Translations under genes and position numbers: made by a program
From: an uncultured Candidatus Competibacteraceae bacterium
GTDB taxonomy: Bacteria > Pseudomonadota > Gammaproteobacteria > Competibacterales > Competibacteraceae
NCBI GenBank assembly: GCA_937872125.1
Contig: CALMNY010000530.1
Coordinates: 1 to 18,556 of the forward strand
DNA length: 18,556 bases
Reading direction: 5' to 3'
In this document: piece by piece, positions 8,752 through 17,500 of the stretch
Layout: every line of letters starts with the position of its first letter
Numbering within the stretch: the first letter of the stretch is position 1
The notes under the pieces: generated by a model
Databases searched by the model: none
What the model saw: only the letters and a program-made list of their open reading frames with translations
What the model was told of the DNA's origin: nothing

Positions 8752-11259
8752 TCACCATTGCGCTTTCTCACTGAACAGTTCAAGCACCACCGGCAGGCCT
8801 GGCACCACGCGATAGAGGGCCAGATATCCGCTACTTTCCTCCAGCCAAATCCGAACTCGATAGTTGCCAGGAGGCACATCATCGCCCAGCGGCAAAAAAA
8901 ACCGTTGCCCCAGCCCCACTTGTTCGGAGGGAGTGCCCAGCACCGGCACCGGACTGTCGGTGTCGAATTGAATATCGTATAGCCACTCGCGCACCGTCGG
9001 GTGGCTGAATGGCCCCAGGATGGCGCTGCCGGGCATTTCCACCGTTACCCGCAGGCGCGCGCGCCGGTTATCGCCAGCCGGCCTCTGCAAGACGCCGGAC
9101 AACACCTCGACGCCTGCGCTGGTCTTGGCGTAAATGAATTCCAGCGCCTGCTGGTCCAGACGATAGGCCAGCCGCCGGACCAGACTACCCGCCGGGCCAG
9201 CGGTGTAGTTGATGAACCAGCGGGCTGGTTGCGCCGTTTCGACCCGGATCGTGCGCGGACCGACCGGCAGTGGCGGCAACCGCAGTTCTCCACGTCGCAA
9301 CGTCAATACCCCGGCGTATACCGGCTGACCGTCCACGCTAATCCGCACCGGGTCGGGGTGATCGCTATCGCGCAACACCAGCAGCGAGGCGTCCACCATC
9401 AGTCGGCCCGGCGGGCCGCGCAGGTCCACGCGGACCGGAACTCCGGCCGCCAGCGGCTGGAACACTGCGCCCAGCGCCTCCTCGCGCAGCGGAGCCTGGG
9501 GGTCGCGCGGATTCAGCAGATAACGGCCCCGCCAATCGCCGTTGGGATAGTAATCCTGCCAGTCGTAGCGGCCGGCGAGCACCTCGGGGTCCCGTTGCGG
9601 AGGACGGGTTTGCAGACTCAGCAAAGCGGTCCGGCCCTCCAACATCCAGGCTTGCGCCGCCAGCGGCAATACGGGAAACCACACCGGTTGGCCGCGCGCC
9701 TTTGCCCGGTCAGCCGGCTGATAATCCTCCGGCACGCGCACGTTACGCCGCAAATCCGGCGGTCGGGTATAGGCATTCGCCAGCACCGGGGAGGCGGCCG
9801 TCAAGCGCACGCGCACCACCGTCGCCGGCAAGGCAAACCCGTAACTGGCCGCTTCGGAAACCCGTTCAATCGGTGTGTTGCCGCCAATCAGCGAATCGTA
9901 CAGCGAAGCTACGCCGGTCAGGGCCAGCGTCCCCTGCCGCAGCACCCCACCGCGCGCATCGAGGAACTCGTAGCGCACTGTCGCCGTGGGCGCCGGATCC
10001 GGCGTGGCCAGCCGCAAATCCACCCGCCAAAACGTAGGCTGTCCACCGACATGGGTAATGGCAAATTCCAGCGGCTGGTCCGGTTCCAGCCGATACAGCC
10101 GCAGATAAAGCGGCTCTGGAAGCAGATCGAGCGCCTCGCCACCAGCCTGATGTCGGGTCGCCTTGACGATCAGCGGCCGTGGCGCCACTACTTCCAACAG
10201 GCCCCCGCCGAGCTTCTCGGACCAGAGCGTGCTCGATGAGCCACTCAGAGGAACCCGGTATGTGGCGCGCTGTGTGGGTCGGGGACCCTGCCAAAGCAAT
10301 TCCACCTCGGCAGTGGCTGCAATGGCCGTACCCTTGGAGCCGGTAGCGGGCGGCGTTTGGGCCGGTTCCAGGAACTCCAGAGTAATCCGTTCCGCCGGTT
10401 CCGGAATCGGCAGTGTGCCATGCAGATCGCGGTCAACGTACAACCCCGCTGGCGGTATGGGAGCGCGCAACGGCTCGGCTTCGACATCGAGTGCGCTGTA
10501 GAGCCGCTGGCTGTGATAGTCCCGACCCTCGATTCCGAGCGGACCGACCGGATTCCAGCGCAGGCGCAGTAAATTGACCTGCTCGCTCTCGCGCAACAAT
10601 TCCAGGCCATAGACGCTGGCCTGGGCCAGCGCTTCCTGCTGGCGGCGAATGGTTCGCTGCCAGCGATGGGCGTCGGGCGGTTCAAATAAATGTTCGCGAG
10701 CGTAAACCCGCACCACCACGCTGTTGATACCGACGGCGCGACTGGCCAGCCGCAGGCGCAACCGCATCGCGCCGGCGGTCTCGCCGAAATTGATCATCAG
10801 CAGGCGGCCATCGGCGGGTACGGGCTGGCCAGCGGGATAAAACGCTGCCGTCAGCGGTTGCTTCGCGCCCGGCGGCCGGTACCAACTCACCGCCGTGCGA
10901 TGATGGTAAACCGCGTCCTTGAGGACCCGGCCCAGACCATCCGCCAATTGATAGCGCAGTGCGTAGGACCAATCAGTGTCGGTTTGCGCCACCGATTGGG
11001 AATCCAGATTAGCGTTACTCACTACCTTGAGCAGGTTGCCCTGGCTGGGAATCGGAAATTCGACCCAGCGTTCCTGATCCAGTACGTAAACCGTATTGGG
11101 CGCCGCATTGGCGAGTCGGGCCAGGTCGGCGGCCGCCTCACCGCGCGGGTCGAAACGTTGCCATGCGCTTTCTGCCATCGGCCAGACCATCGCGGCCACC
11201 CAAACGAGCAGCCCGAGCAGGAGCAACCGGCGCAGGAGGTGACCGAGGAACCGGATCAT
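8752..11259 (-). CDS. Inner-membrane-anchored, beta-rich periplasmic protein of unknown function
   Basis: 835 residues, no family recognised. A single hydrophobic segment (about 11-30, LLLLGLLVWVAAMVW) follows Arg-rich MIRFLGHLLRR, which fits an N-terminal anchor with the rest in the periplasm. The remainder is mostly beta-strand in character, apart from an amphipathic helix at about 198-225 (HRWQRTIRRQQEALAQAS). Residues about 604-688 resemble modules of the giant neighbour: PVRVDLRGPPGRL and LPVGPRTIRVETAQP against PVKLTVYGPAKLRI and VGPGLHDIEIAARQ. Other beta-sandwich-like stretches lie near 150-190, 285-370 and 730-830. The ATG at 11259 overlaps the TGA of the PgsC-like gene in an ATGA junction and has no obvious Shine-Dalgarno of its own, so translation probably depends on coupling. 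A periplasmic adaptor between the inner-membrane unit and the outer-membrane barrel, similar in concept to BcsB or PgsA/CapA, is a reasonable guess but unproven. Confidence 0.85.
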   Translation of the reverse strand: MIRFLGHLLRRLLLLGLLVWVAAMVWPMAESAWQRFDPRGEAAADLARLANAAPNTVYVLDQERWVEFPIPSQGNLLKVVSNANLDSQSVAQTDTDWSYALRYQLADGLGRVLKDAVYHHRTAVSWYRPPGAKQPLTAAFYPAGQPVPADGRLLMINFGETAGAMRLRLRLASRAVGINSVVVRVYAREHLFEPPDAHRWQRTIRRQQEALAQASVYGLELLRESEQVNLLRLRWNPVGPLGIEGRDYHSQRLYSALDVEAEPLRAPIPPAGLYVDRDLHGTLPIPEPAERITLEFLEPAQTPPATGSKGTAIAATAEVELLWQGPRPTQRATYRVPLSGSSSTLWSEKLGGGLLEVVAPRPLIVKATRHQAGGEALDLLPEPLYLRLYRLEPDQPLEFAITHVGGQPTFWRVDLRLATPDPAPTATVRYEFLDARGGVLRQGTLALTGVASLYDSLIGGNTPIERVSEAASYGFALPATVVRVRLTAASPVLANAYTRPPDLRRNVRVPEDYQPADRAKARGQPVWFPVLPLAAQAWMLEGRTALLSLQTRPPQRDPEVLAGRYDWQDYYPNGDWRGRYLLNPRDPQAPLREEALGAVFQPLAAGVPVRVDLRGPPGRLMVDASLLVLRDSDHPDPVRISVDGQPVYAGVLTLRRGELRLPPLPVGPRTIRVETAQPARWFINYTAGPAGSLVRRLAYRLDQQALEFIYAKTSAGVEVLSGVLQRPAGDNRRARLRVTVEMPGSAILGPFSHPTVREWLYDIQFDTDSPVPVLGTPSEQVGLGQRFFLPLGDDVPPGNYRVRIWLEESSGYLALYRVVPGLPVVLELFSEKAQW
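11256..11259 (-). other. ATGA stop/start overlap (PgsC-like gene to anchored periplasmic gene)
   Basis: The TGA of the PgsC-like gene and the ATG of the next gene share bases in ATGA. With no separate Shine-Dalgarno visible, this suggests translational coupling and matched amounts of the two proteins. Confidence 0.85.
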
Positions 11260-14200
11260 GGTTCGCCGAACAGCAGCCAGCCCGCGCCGGCGGTTTTGAA
11301 TTGTTCTACTTGATGGGCCTGGGGCGGCGTGCTGGCGATCACTTGGCTATCCAACTGACGGGGCATCAGATTAAGCGCCAACCGTGGCCGCCCGGCGGCA
11401 TCGAGCGCCAGCAGGAACGCTTGTTGCGTGTCGCGATCCAAAAGTCGCTCATAGTGAAATTCGGGCCAGTTTCGCAATTGGCGCAGATTGAGAATGTCGC
11501 GCCGTTCGAGGTAAGCGCGCGCCGCCTCCCGCCACGCCGGCGGGGGCGCGCCGCCGGAGCTGGCCGGTAGACCGGCGAGGTATTGATAAAGATCAGCCTG
11601 TCGGGTGGGAATCTCCAGCGCCGCGAATTGAGCCTCCTGCGCCGCGTTCTCGCCCTGCTGGCTAAAAGTGGTTCTGACCAGCGGCGACAGCCACACCGTG
11701 CAGAACTCCTTATTGGCGGCAGCGTTGAGATAGCGCGCCTGCGGGGAGCCGCCCGTCTCGTAACCAGCGGTCTCGACAGCGCCGTCTACAAACCGCGTGG
11801 TTATGCCATCGGCGTTCAGCGTTTCCAGCAGTCGCTGTCCCAGCGGGCCGAGGGCATCCGGGTGTGTCGTTCCATTATTCCAGGCCAGCAAGGCATCTAC
11901 CCCGGGCGCTGGGATCCCCGGACGGATTCCATAGGCCCGCACGCTTACCGTCAACCCCGGCGCGTTCCCCGCTTCCCGCAGCACCACCTGATTGACGAGG
12001 GTGAAGAGGCTGGCCGCATTGGCGGTGGCCGCTACATCGGCGCTGCCATCCTGATTGGCTTGGGGGTGGGCGCTGGCCAGCAGCAGGACGCTGGCCTGAA
12101 TCCGCTCGTACAACGAAACGCCATACTCGAAGGTGTTGACCTCGAACAAGGGGCGCGGCACCGCTACGACGTAATTGGGCGCATCGCCCACGCGGAAGAC
12201 GTAGGTGCCCCAGTAACGGCGCTCGCGGCCAGCTTCATCCTCGGCCAGAATGAGATGCTCCTGGCCGCTGGTGCGGTGCCGGTAACGCAGCAACTGATAA
12301 CCGACCGTTTGTGCGGTGATGGCGAGCGCCCGCAATTCCGCCAGCCCCGCCGCACTCCATTCGCCATTGCGGGGGGCGCTCCGCAGCAGTTCCAGCAAGG
12401 GCGTCAGTATCTCCTCATCGAAATACAGCAGATCTTCCAGCCGGGGAGGACGGTACGCATTGGTGCCGCGTTCGGCCAGACGCTGCTTGTCGGCCAGCAA
12501 CCATTCCTGCAGATAGCCATCAATTCGCAGGTCTCCAACGCGCAACATCGCCTCGGTTTGACCGGGAGTGAGGGGCGCGCGCGCGAGTAGCTGGCGCAGA
12601 TCGGCGCGGTTCAGGACCAGTTCGGCGAAGCCGTCTTCGGTAGTATCCCGTTGCAAATTGACCGGCGGCGTCCCGGCCCAATGTACTTGCAACCCATCAG
12701 CCAGGCGCTGTAGCCGCGCCAAATCCAGGCTTGGCGGCAGACTGACCCGTACCCACAGGGCGGTGGGCGGCAGCACCGTTCCGGTGCGAAACGCATCGGC
12801 CGGTATCCCGGCCAGTTCCTGGCTGCTCCGCGCCGTGTAGGTGCGTACCTGTAATACATCACGGCGCGCCATGACCTGATGGAAAACGTGAAACAGGGTT
12901 TGCCGGTTGCGCAAGACATCCAGTGACCCATCGGGATTGATGGTGCGCGGGGCGCCCGCGACCGCCAATGCACGGGCGCCCAGGATATCGAACAGCCAGC
13001 CGCCGGCGGTGAAAGCGCCCTGTTCGTCCAGCGGCGCCGGCACTTCGACCAGCAGATTACCAGTGGCGCGGGTGTCGAGCACGTAAACCCCCCAGCCGCG
13101 CACCGGTTCGTCCTCGCGCAGATAGAGATAGCGTTGTTCGACCCATTCAATCCGGTAGCGAGCGGCGGCCAGCCGCTCAGCCGCGCGGTCGAGCGCCGCG
13201 CTATCCCCATTCAGATAAGCCCGTAATTGATCAAGCCCGCTCCTGAACGCTTCCAACTCGCCAGGCCGCGGCGCCGGCGGCGCTTGAGTCTGCAACCGGG
13301 ATTGCTGTAGTTGCACCTTGTGATCGTTTAACAAGGCCACCAGCGGTTGCGATACCGTCCGCACTGCGCTAATCGCGGTCGCTGGCGACTCCAGCCCCAG
13401 TCGGGGGTCTGGCAGGAACGTGAGCAGAAATCCCGCCAGACTGGCGATCCCAACCGCCACCAGCGAGGTTTGCAGCGTGGCGCGCGTCAGGCGGGCGGCG
13501 ATTTCCTTGTCGTGCATCCGCATGGCGATCAGAGTGGTCAGCAGGTAGCCAAACCCGTAGAGGTCCAGGATGGGAGCGGTCGGCCAGGCCAGCGGCAACA
13601 GCCAGCCGAGCGCCAGCTTGTAGCAGAAGCCCAGGCTGAAAAAAAACAGCAGTTGGCGCGGTCCTTCCAGATGCAGACTGGCGATGGCGGGAACCCGGAA
13701 CAGCAGACGGGCGATGCCCAGAATGAGAAATGCTTCGAGGAAGGACGTCAGAATTTTGGTGGGTTGGTACCATTGCAGCGCCAGCAGCGATGGAATCAGG
13801 ATGCCATTGAATTCCCAGCCATAGTAAAGATTCATGCGGGAGGCCAGGAACGCGGTGATCAGCAACACGATGTAGGCCTTGGGCGCGGCCAGCAGCGAGG
13901 CCGCCAGATTATCGTAGGTGTAGATCAGGTTGCCGATGCTGAAATTGGGGAATTCCATCAAGCCGTAGCGAACGATCAGGCAGGTTAGGCTAACCGTCGC
14001 GAATATCGGAATCCAGCCGCTGCGCAGCCCGGTTTTCCAGAATTGATTGGCGATGAGCGAGACGACGATCAGGCCGAAGCTGTGCAGGTCGCTGCGATAA
14101 TCGAAGTCCATCTGAAAATGGGCGTTCCATAACTCGCCCACCATCGGCCACAGCCAGCCGTCGCCGACCAACCGCACCGCCACGCTGACCAGCACCAGGC

Positions 14201-14483
14201 CAAAAAAGCGGTCCCGACCAAACAGGCTGCTCCACCAGCCAAAACGGGAACACCGCTCGGAAAAGCCATGCACCAGCAGATAGGTCACGATGCCTTCGAG
14301 GAACACCACGCCCGCCGACAGAGGTTTGACCAGCAGCAGGGGCGTCATATAGCCCGGCACTACCAGCCCGGACAGGTTCCAGCCGAAACGCAGGGTGAAA
14401 AACACAGCCACCATCACGCCGATCCAGACCGTGGTGATGACAGAATTGGCGAGGCTTTCGGGAAACAGCGTCAGGACGGGCAT
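11256..14483 (-). CDS. PgsC/CapC-like membrane protein with duplicated membrane unit and duplicated soluble domain
   Basis: 1075 residues. The N-terminal 360 are multi-spanning and resemble PgsC/CapC, the membrane subunit of Bacillus poly-gamma-glutamate synthase: GLVVPGYMTPLLLVKPLS (39-56) and FGLIVVSLIANQFWKTGL (136-153) match the PgsC motifs GLVVPGY and GIIVPGLIANTIQKQG. Bacillus PgsC is about 149 residues. Here a second, weaker unit follows (GWEFNGILIPSLLALQW at 222-238, and 308-328), so the membrane part looks doubled. After a helical linker (about 365-425), the soluble part carries two copies of one domain (about 428-633 and 708-942), with paired motifs WGVYVL/WGTYVF, VEVPAPL/VAVPRPL, NPDGSLDV/NQDGSADV and LFHVFHQVM/LFTLVNQVV. 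The same domain stands alone in the exported protein at 7811-8716. The ATG at 14483 lies 17 bases after the sensor gene and the stop overlaps the next start. The PgsC relation is fairly secure; the polymer is unknown. Confidence 0.85.
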   Translation of the reverse strand: MPVLTLFPESLANSVITTVWIGVMVAVFFTLRFGWNLSGLVVPGYMTPLLLVKPLSAGVVFLEGIVTYLLVHGFSERCSRFGWWSSLFGRDRFFGLVLVSVAVRLVGDGWLWPMVGELWNAHFQMDFDYRSDLHSFGLIVVSLIANQFWKTGLRSGWIPIFATVSLTCLIVRYGLMEFPNFSIGNLIYTYDNLAASLLAAPKAYIVLLITAFLASRMNLYYGWEFNGILIPSLLALQWYQPTKILTSFLEAFLILGIARLLFRVPAIASLHLEGPRQLLFFFSLGFCYKLALGWLLPLAWPTAPILDLYGFGYLLTTLIAMRMHDKEIAARLTRATLQTSLVAVGIASLAGFLLTFLPDPRLGLESPATAISAVRTVSQPLVALLNDHKVQLQQSRLQTQAPPAPRPGELEAFRSGLDQLRAYLNGDSAALDRAAERLAAARYRIEWVEQRYLYLREDEPVRGWGVYVLDTRATGNLLVEVPAPLDEQGAFTAGGWLFDILGARALAVAGAPRTINPDGSLDVLRNRQTLFHVFHQVMARRDVLQVRTYTARSSQELAGIPADAFRTGTVLPPTALWVRVSLPPSLDLARLQRLADGLQVHWAGTPPVNLQRDTTEDGFAELVLNRADLRQLLARAPLTPGQTEAMLRVGDLRIDGYLQEWLLADKQRLAERGTNAYRPPRLEDLLYFDEEILTPLLELLRSAPRNGEWSAAGLAELRALAITAQTVGYQLLRYRHRTSGQEHLILAEDEAGRERRYWGTYVFRVGDAPNYVVAVPRPLFEVNTFEYGVSLYERIQASVLLLASAHPQANQDGSADVAATANAASLFTLVNQVVLREAGNAPGLTVSVRAYGIRPGIPAPGVDALLAWNNGTTHPDALGPLGQRLLETLNADGITTRFVDGAVETAGYETGGSPQARYLNAAANKEFCTVWLSPLVRTTFSQQGENAAQEAQFAALEIPTRQADLYQYLAGLPASSGGAPPPAWREAARAYLERRDILNLRQLRNWPEFHYERLLDRDTQQAFLLALDAAGRPRLALNLMPRQLDSQVIASTPPQAHQVEQFKTAGAGWLLFGEP
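11658..12362 (-). repeat. Soluble repeat B of the PgsC-like protein
   Basis: Residues about 708-942. Carries VGYQL, WGTYVF, VAVPRPL, SAHPQANQDGSADV and LFTLVNQVV in the same order as repeat A. The PHAL His position is Arg, but a His is kept in SAHPQ. Confidence 0.7.
12588..13202 (-). repeat. Soluble repeat A of the PgsC-like protein
   Basis: Residues about 428-633. Shares the ordered motifs WGVYVL, VEVPAPL, NPDGSLDV and LFHVFHQV with repeat B of the same protein and, more weakly, with the stand-alone exported protein. The His of the stand-alone PHAL motif is Ala here. Confidence 0.7.
13410..13892 (-). repeat. Second, diverged PgsC-like membrane unit (protein-level repeat)
   Basis: Residues about 198-358 of the PgsC-like protein. 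GWEFNGILIPSLL parallels GWNLSGLVVPGYM of the first unit, with similar helix spacing and a second LYGFGYLLTTLIAM segment parallel to SFGLIVVSLIAN. Similarity is by eye and moderate. Confidence 0.5.
13959..14456 (-). repeat. First PgsC-like membrane unit (protein-level repeat)
   Basis: Residues about 10-175 of the PgsC-like protein. GWNLSGLVVPGYM followed by FGLIVVSLIANQ matches PgsC/CapC directly. A related, more diverged unit follows in the same protein. Confidence 0.65.
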
Positions 14484-14500
14484 GATCCGTTGGTTCCCAC

Positions 14501-17500
14501 TCAGTGGGGCGGCGTTGGCGCCGCCGCTTCACCGGCGCCCAGCAGGAGTTCAACTTTGGCCAGCAGCTCCGGTATGTGCATCGGCTTGAACAGTACGGCG
14601 TTGGCGCCGGCCGCCAGAATTTGCTCCCGAGCTTCGGGACGTTCCATGCCCGTCAGCGCCAGCACCGGCAGGTGCGGATGATGTTGATTGCGCCACTCAA
14701 GAAATTTCAGCCCGTCCATGACGGGCATCATCATGTCCAATACGATCAGGTCCGGCATCCAATTTTCCAGCAAGGTGATCGCTTGTTGCCCGTTGGCGGC
14801 AGCACGAGCGTGGTATCCCCCTTTCTGCAAAGACAAGGTCACCAATCGCCGTATCATCTTGCTATCATCCACCACCAGAATTCGCTGGGCGTCGGGCCGC
14901 CCCAGAAGCGCATGGCTACGTATGGTGTCCTCGCTTCCATCGCTTTGCTCTTCCCCGCTAAAGCAAGGCAGGCGCAACATGAACCGCATGCCCTGACCCA
15001 GCGCGCTGGAACCCTGCAACAGACCTTTCCAGTCTGTCACCTGGCGCCGAGCCAGCCGCAACCGCCGAAACAGCGGCGTGGCCTCGCTGTCATTGCCGCT
15101 CAGCCAGCGCTGGAGCTTGGCGTCGGGCATCCCGAATCCCTGATTGGTGAAGTCATAAACCAACCATCCTACCTGCTCCCGCAGTTTGACCGTTAATTCA
15201 CTGCCGACCACCGCATCCTCGATCAGCACCGTCACCAGGGTTTCCAGGATTTCCTCCAAGGCATCGGGATCGGCCATGACCAGGCTGAGTATTTCCGGCA
15301 TCTGCACCGCTATCCGCACCCGCCGCTCGTCAGCCTGGCGGGCGAGCCGCGTCAGCGCCGCGCGCAATAACGTCCGTGGTTCAACCGGATAACGGTCGAA
15401 TTGCTGCAACGCGGCCAAATCCGTCAACAAATACTTTTGCGCCTGGTTGAGCAAGGCCACCGCCGTTTCCACCTGTTGCCGCAGGATCGCCCGCCCCGGC
15501 TCCCGGCTGCCTTCCCCACCTTGCCCCTCGCGTAAAGCCACCGCTAGAACCATGGTCTGCAGATGGTTGCGCAGTTGCTGGTGAACTCGTTCCGTCAATT
15601 CAGCCTTCAGCAGGCTCAGATTGTGCAAGGTCGTGACATCAATCAGTTCGATGAGAATGCCCCGGAGCTGGAACGGGAGGGCTTCCACCGCCTCGCTGGG
15701 GGACTGGGGGGGCTGCGCGTTGTCGGCCACCAGAATCGGCCGGGCGCGTAACGTATACCGGTGTTGGGTATCGCCGGGGACGCTGGCGGGCAGGGTCACC
15801 GTTTGGTGAGCGGTGAAAACCCGCTGCAAGGCCTGGCGCCCGTCGGAAAGGCTGGTGCCGCAGAGGGCGCTCAACAAATCCAGGGCGGTCATTTCGTATG
15901 CAGGCAGTTGGCCCCGCCGCAGGATCACAGTCATCGCTTTATTGGTTTGCAGCGCCCGACCGAACGGGTTATAAAAAATCGCGGCGGTTTCCATCCCTTG
16001 GAAAACCTGCTCCAGCCCGAACAGCCGCCTTTCGAAAGCCAGCATCGTCTGGCGCAGGGTGTGATGGAGGCTTTCGCCGCCTTCCAGCCGCAAGTAGCGG
16101 AGCGTCTCGTTCCTGGCTTCCGCCGTCTGCCGTTGTTGCCATTGCAATCGGTGGTAGAGCAGTTCGGTGATCTGGTGGCGGAAATCGTCTACCAGTGTGA
16201 AAAAGTCGGGATTGGCCGCGATTTTGTCGGGTGACACGCCCATCGCCCAGAAACCCAGCAACTCGCTGCCGAACAGCAGCGGTGTCAGATATTGATCTAT
16301 GGTAGGGTCCGCTTTCAGGAACAAGCGCCGGGTCAAGCGCAGGGCCCGACGTTCAACGAGAGCGTCGCTGTAGGGCGACCGCCGGTAATCCCGACGCCGT
16401 TCGTCAATGTCAGCGAATTGGCAATTCATCGCGGCGATTTCCCGAAGGTAATATTGGTCGGGAATGCGTTCCAGAAAAATCAGCCAACTGAGATCGAGCG
16501 TTTGCCGAACCAAATCCACCACCTGTTTCCAAGGCTCCGGGGATGCGTAGAAGCCGGGTGGGGTAGCGTGCTCGCGCAGGCGGCTGGACAAGTTGACGAT
16601 CAGCGACCGCAACACCTTGTCCTCGGCCAGCGACCTGTGCCAAAACACCAGCGTGAAGGTTGCGATCTGGGCAACGATCAGCGCCGTTGCCGGCAGCCAC
16701 CAGTGCGCGTAGGCCAGGGACAACCAGACCAACGCTGCGTGGATCAGCAAAATGCCGCTGGTGACCCATAACCTGAAGCGCAGCCGTCCCCACTGATAAA
16801 TGATCATGCTGGCGAAAACGACTACCGCCAGAATGGTCAGGACCATCAGAGCTGAGAACGGCTGAATCGGCTGGTTGCGGAGCAGTGTTTCCAGTGCGTA
16901 GCCCTGGAATGCCAGCAGGGACATGCCGGAATTAGCCGTCTGGTCGAGCGGGGTGTGCAGGCTCGGCGTCTGCGGCGGAGGCAGCACGCCGATCAGGACG
17001 CTGCGTCCCCGCACCAGTTCGGGGATTAAGCCATCCCGCAGCAACCGTTGCAGGCCCACCGTCGGCAAATAAGCCGGACCGCCCTGAAAATTGACCCAGT
17101 ACGGCTGATCCGGTAGCAGTGACGGGTCACCGGCTGATTGAGCGGCTGCTCGGACTTCCAGGGCGGGATGATGCTGACCTTGCACCGTGAACCCGGCATA
17201 TTGGCGGTGATAGTAACCGTTATCGGCTGGCGGCAGTGCGACCACGCCAAACGGCGGTTCCCGGTCGAGGGTGTTGACCGCGGCTGGCCAGGGTTCCAAC
17301 CGGGCTTGGTCGGGATCGCCCGCCGGATCGGCTACGATGCCGCGTCCGAAAATGACGGTGCCCATTGTGTTCGCCCGTTCGAAGAAGCGCGGCGAGGTGT
17401 TTTCGGGAAGGAATGTAAACAGGATTTGCCGGGCGCCGAGCTTTTCCAGCGTTTCCAGAACCCTGAGCCAGGATTGTTCGCTGGCGCCGCGATCCCGCGG

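Noticed and set aside
7643..8815. Plus-strand open frame of 390 codons
   Set aside because: It spans the junction of two coupled minus-strand genes and has no recognisable features.
9001..10239. Long plus-strand open frame of 412 codons
   Set aside because: It lies antisense to the 835-residue gene and its product is rich in Gln, Arg, His and Pro with no domain sense, typical of an antisense shadow in GC-rich DNA.
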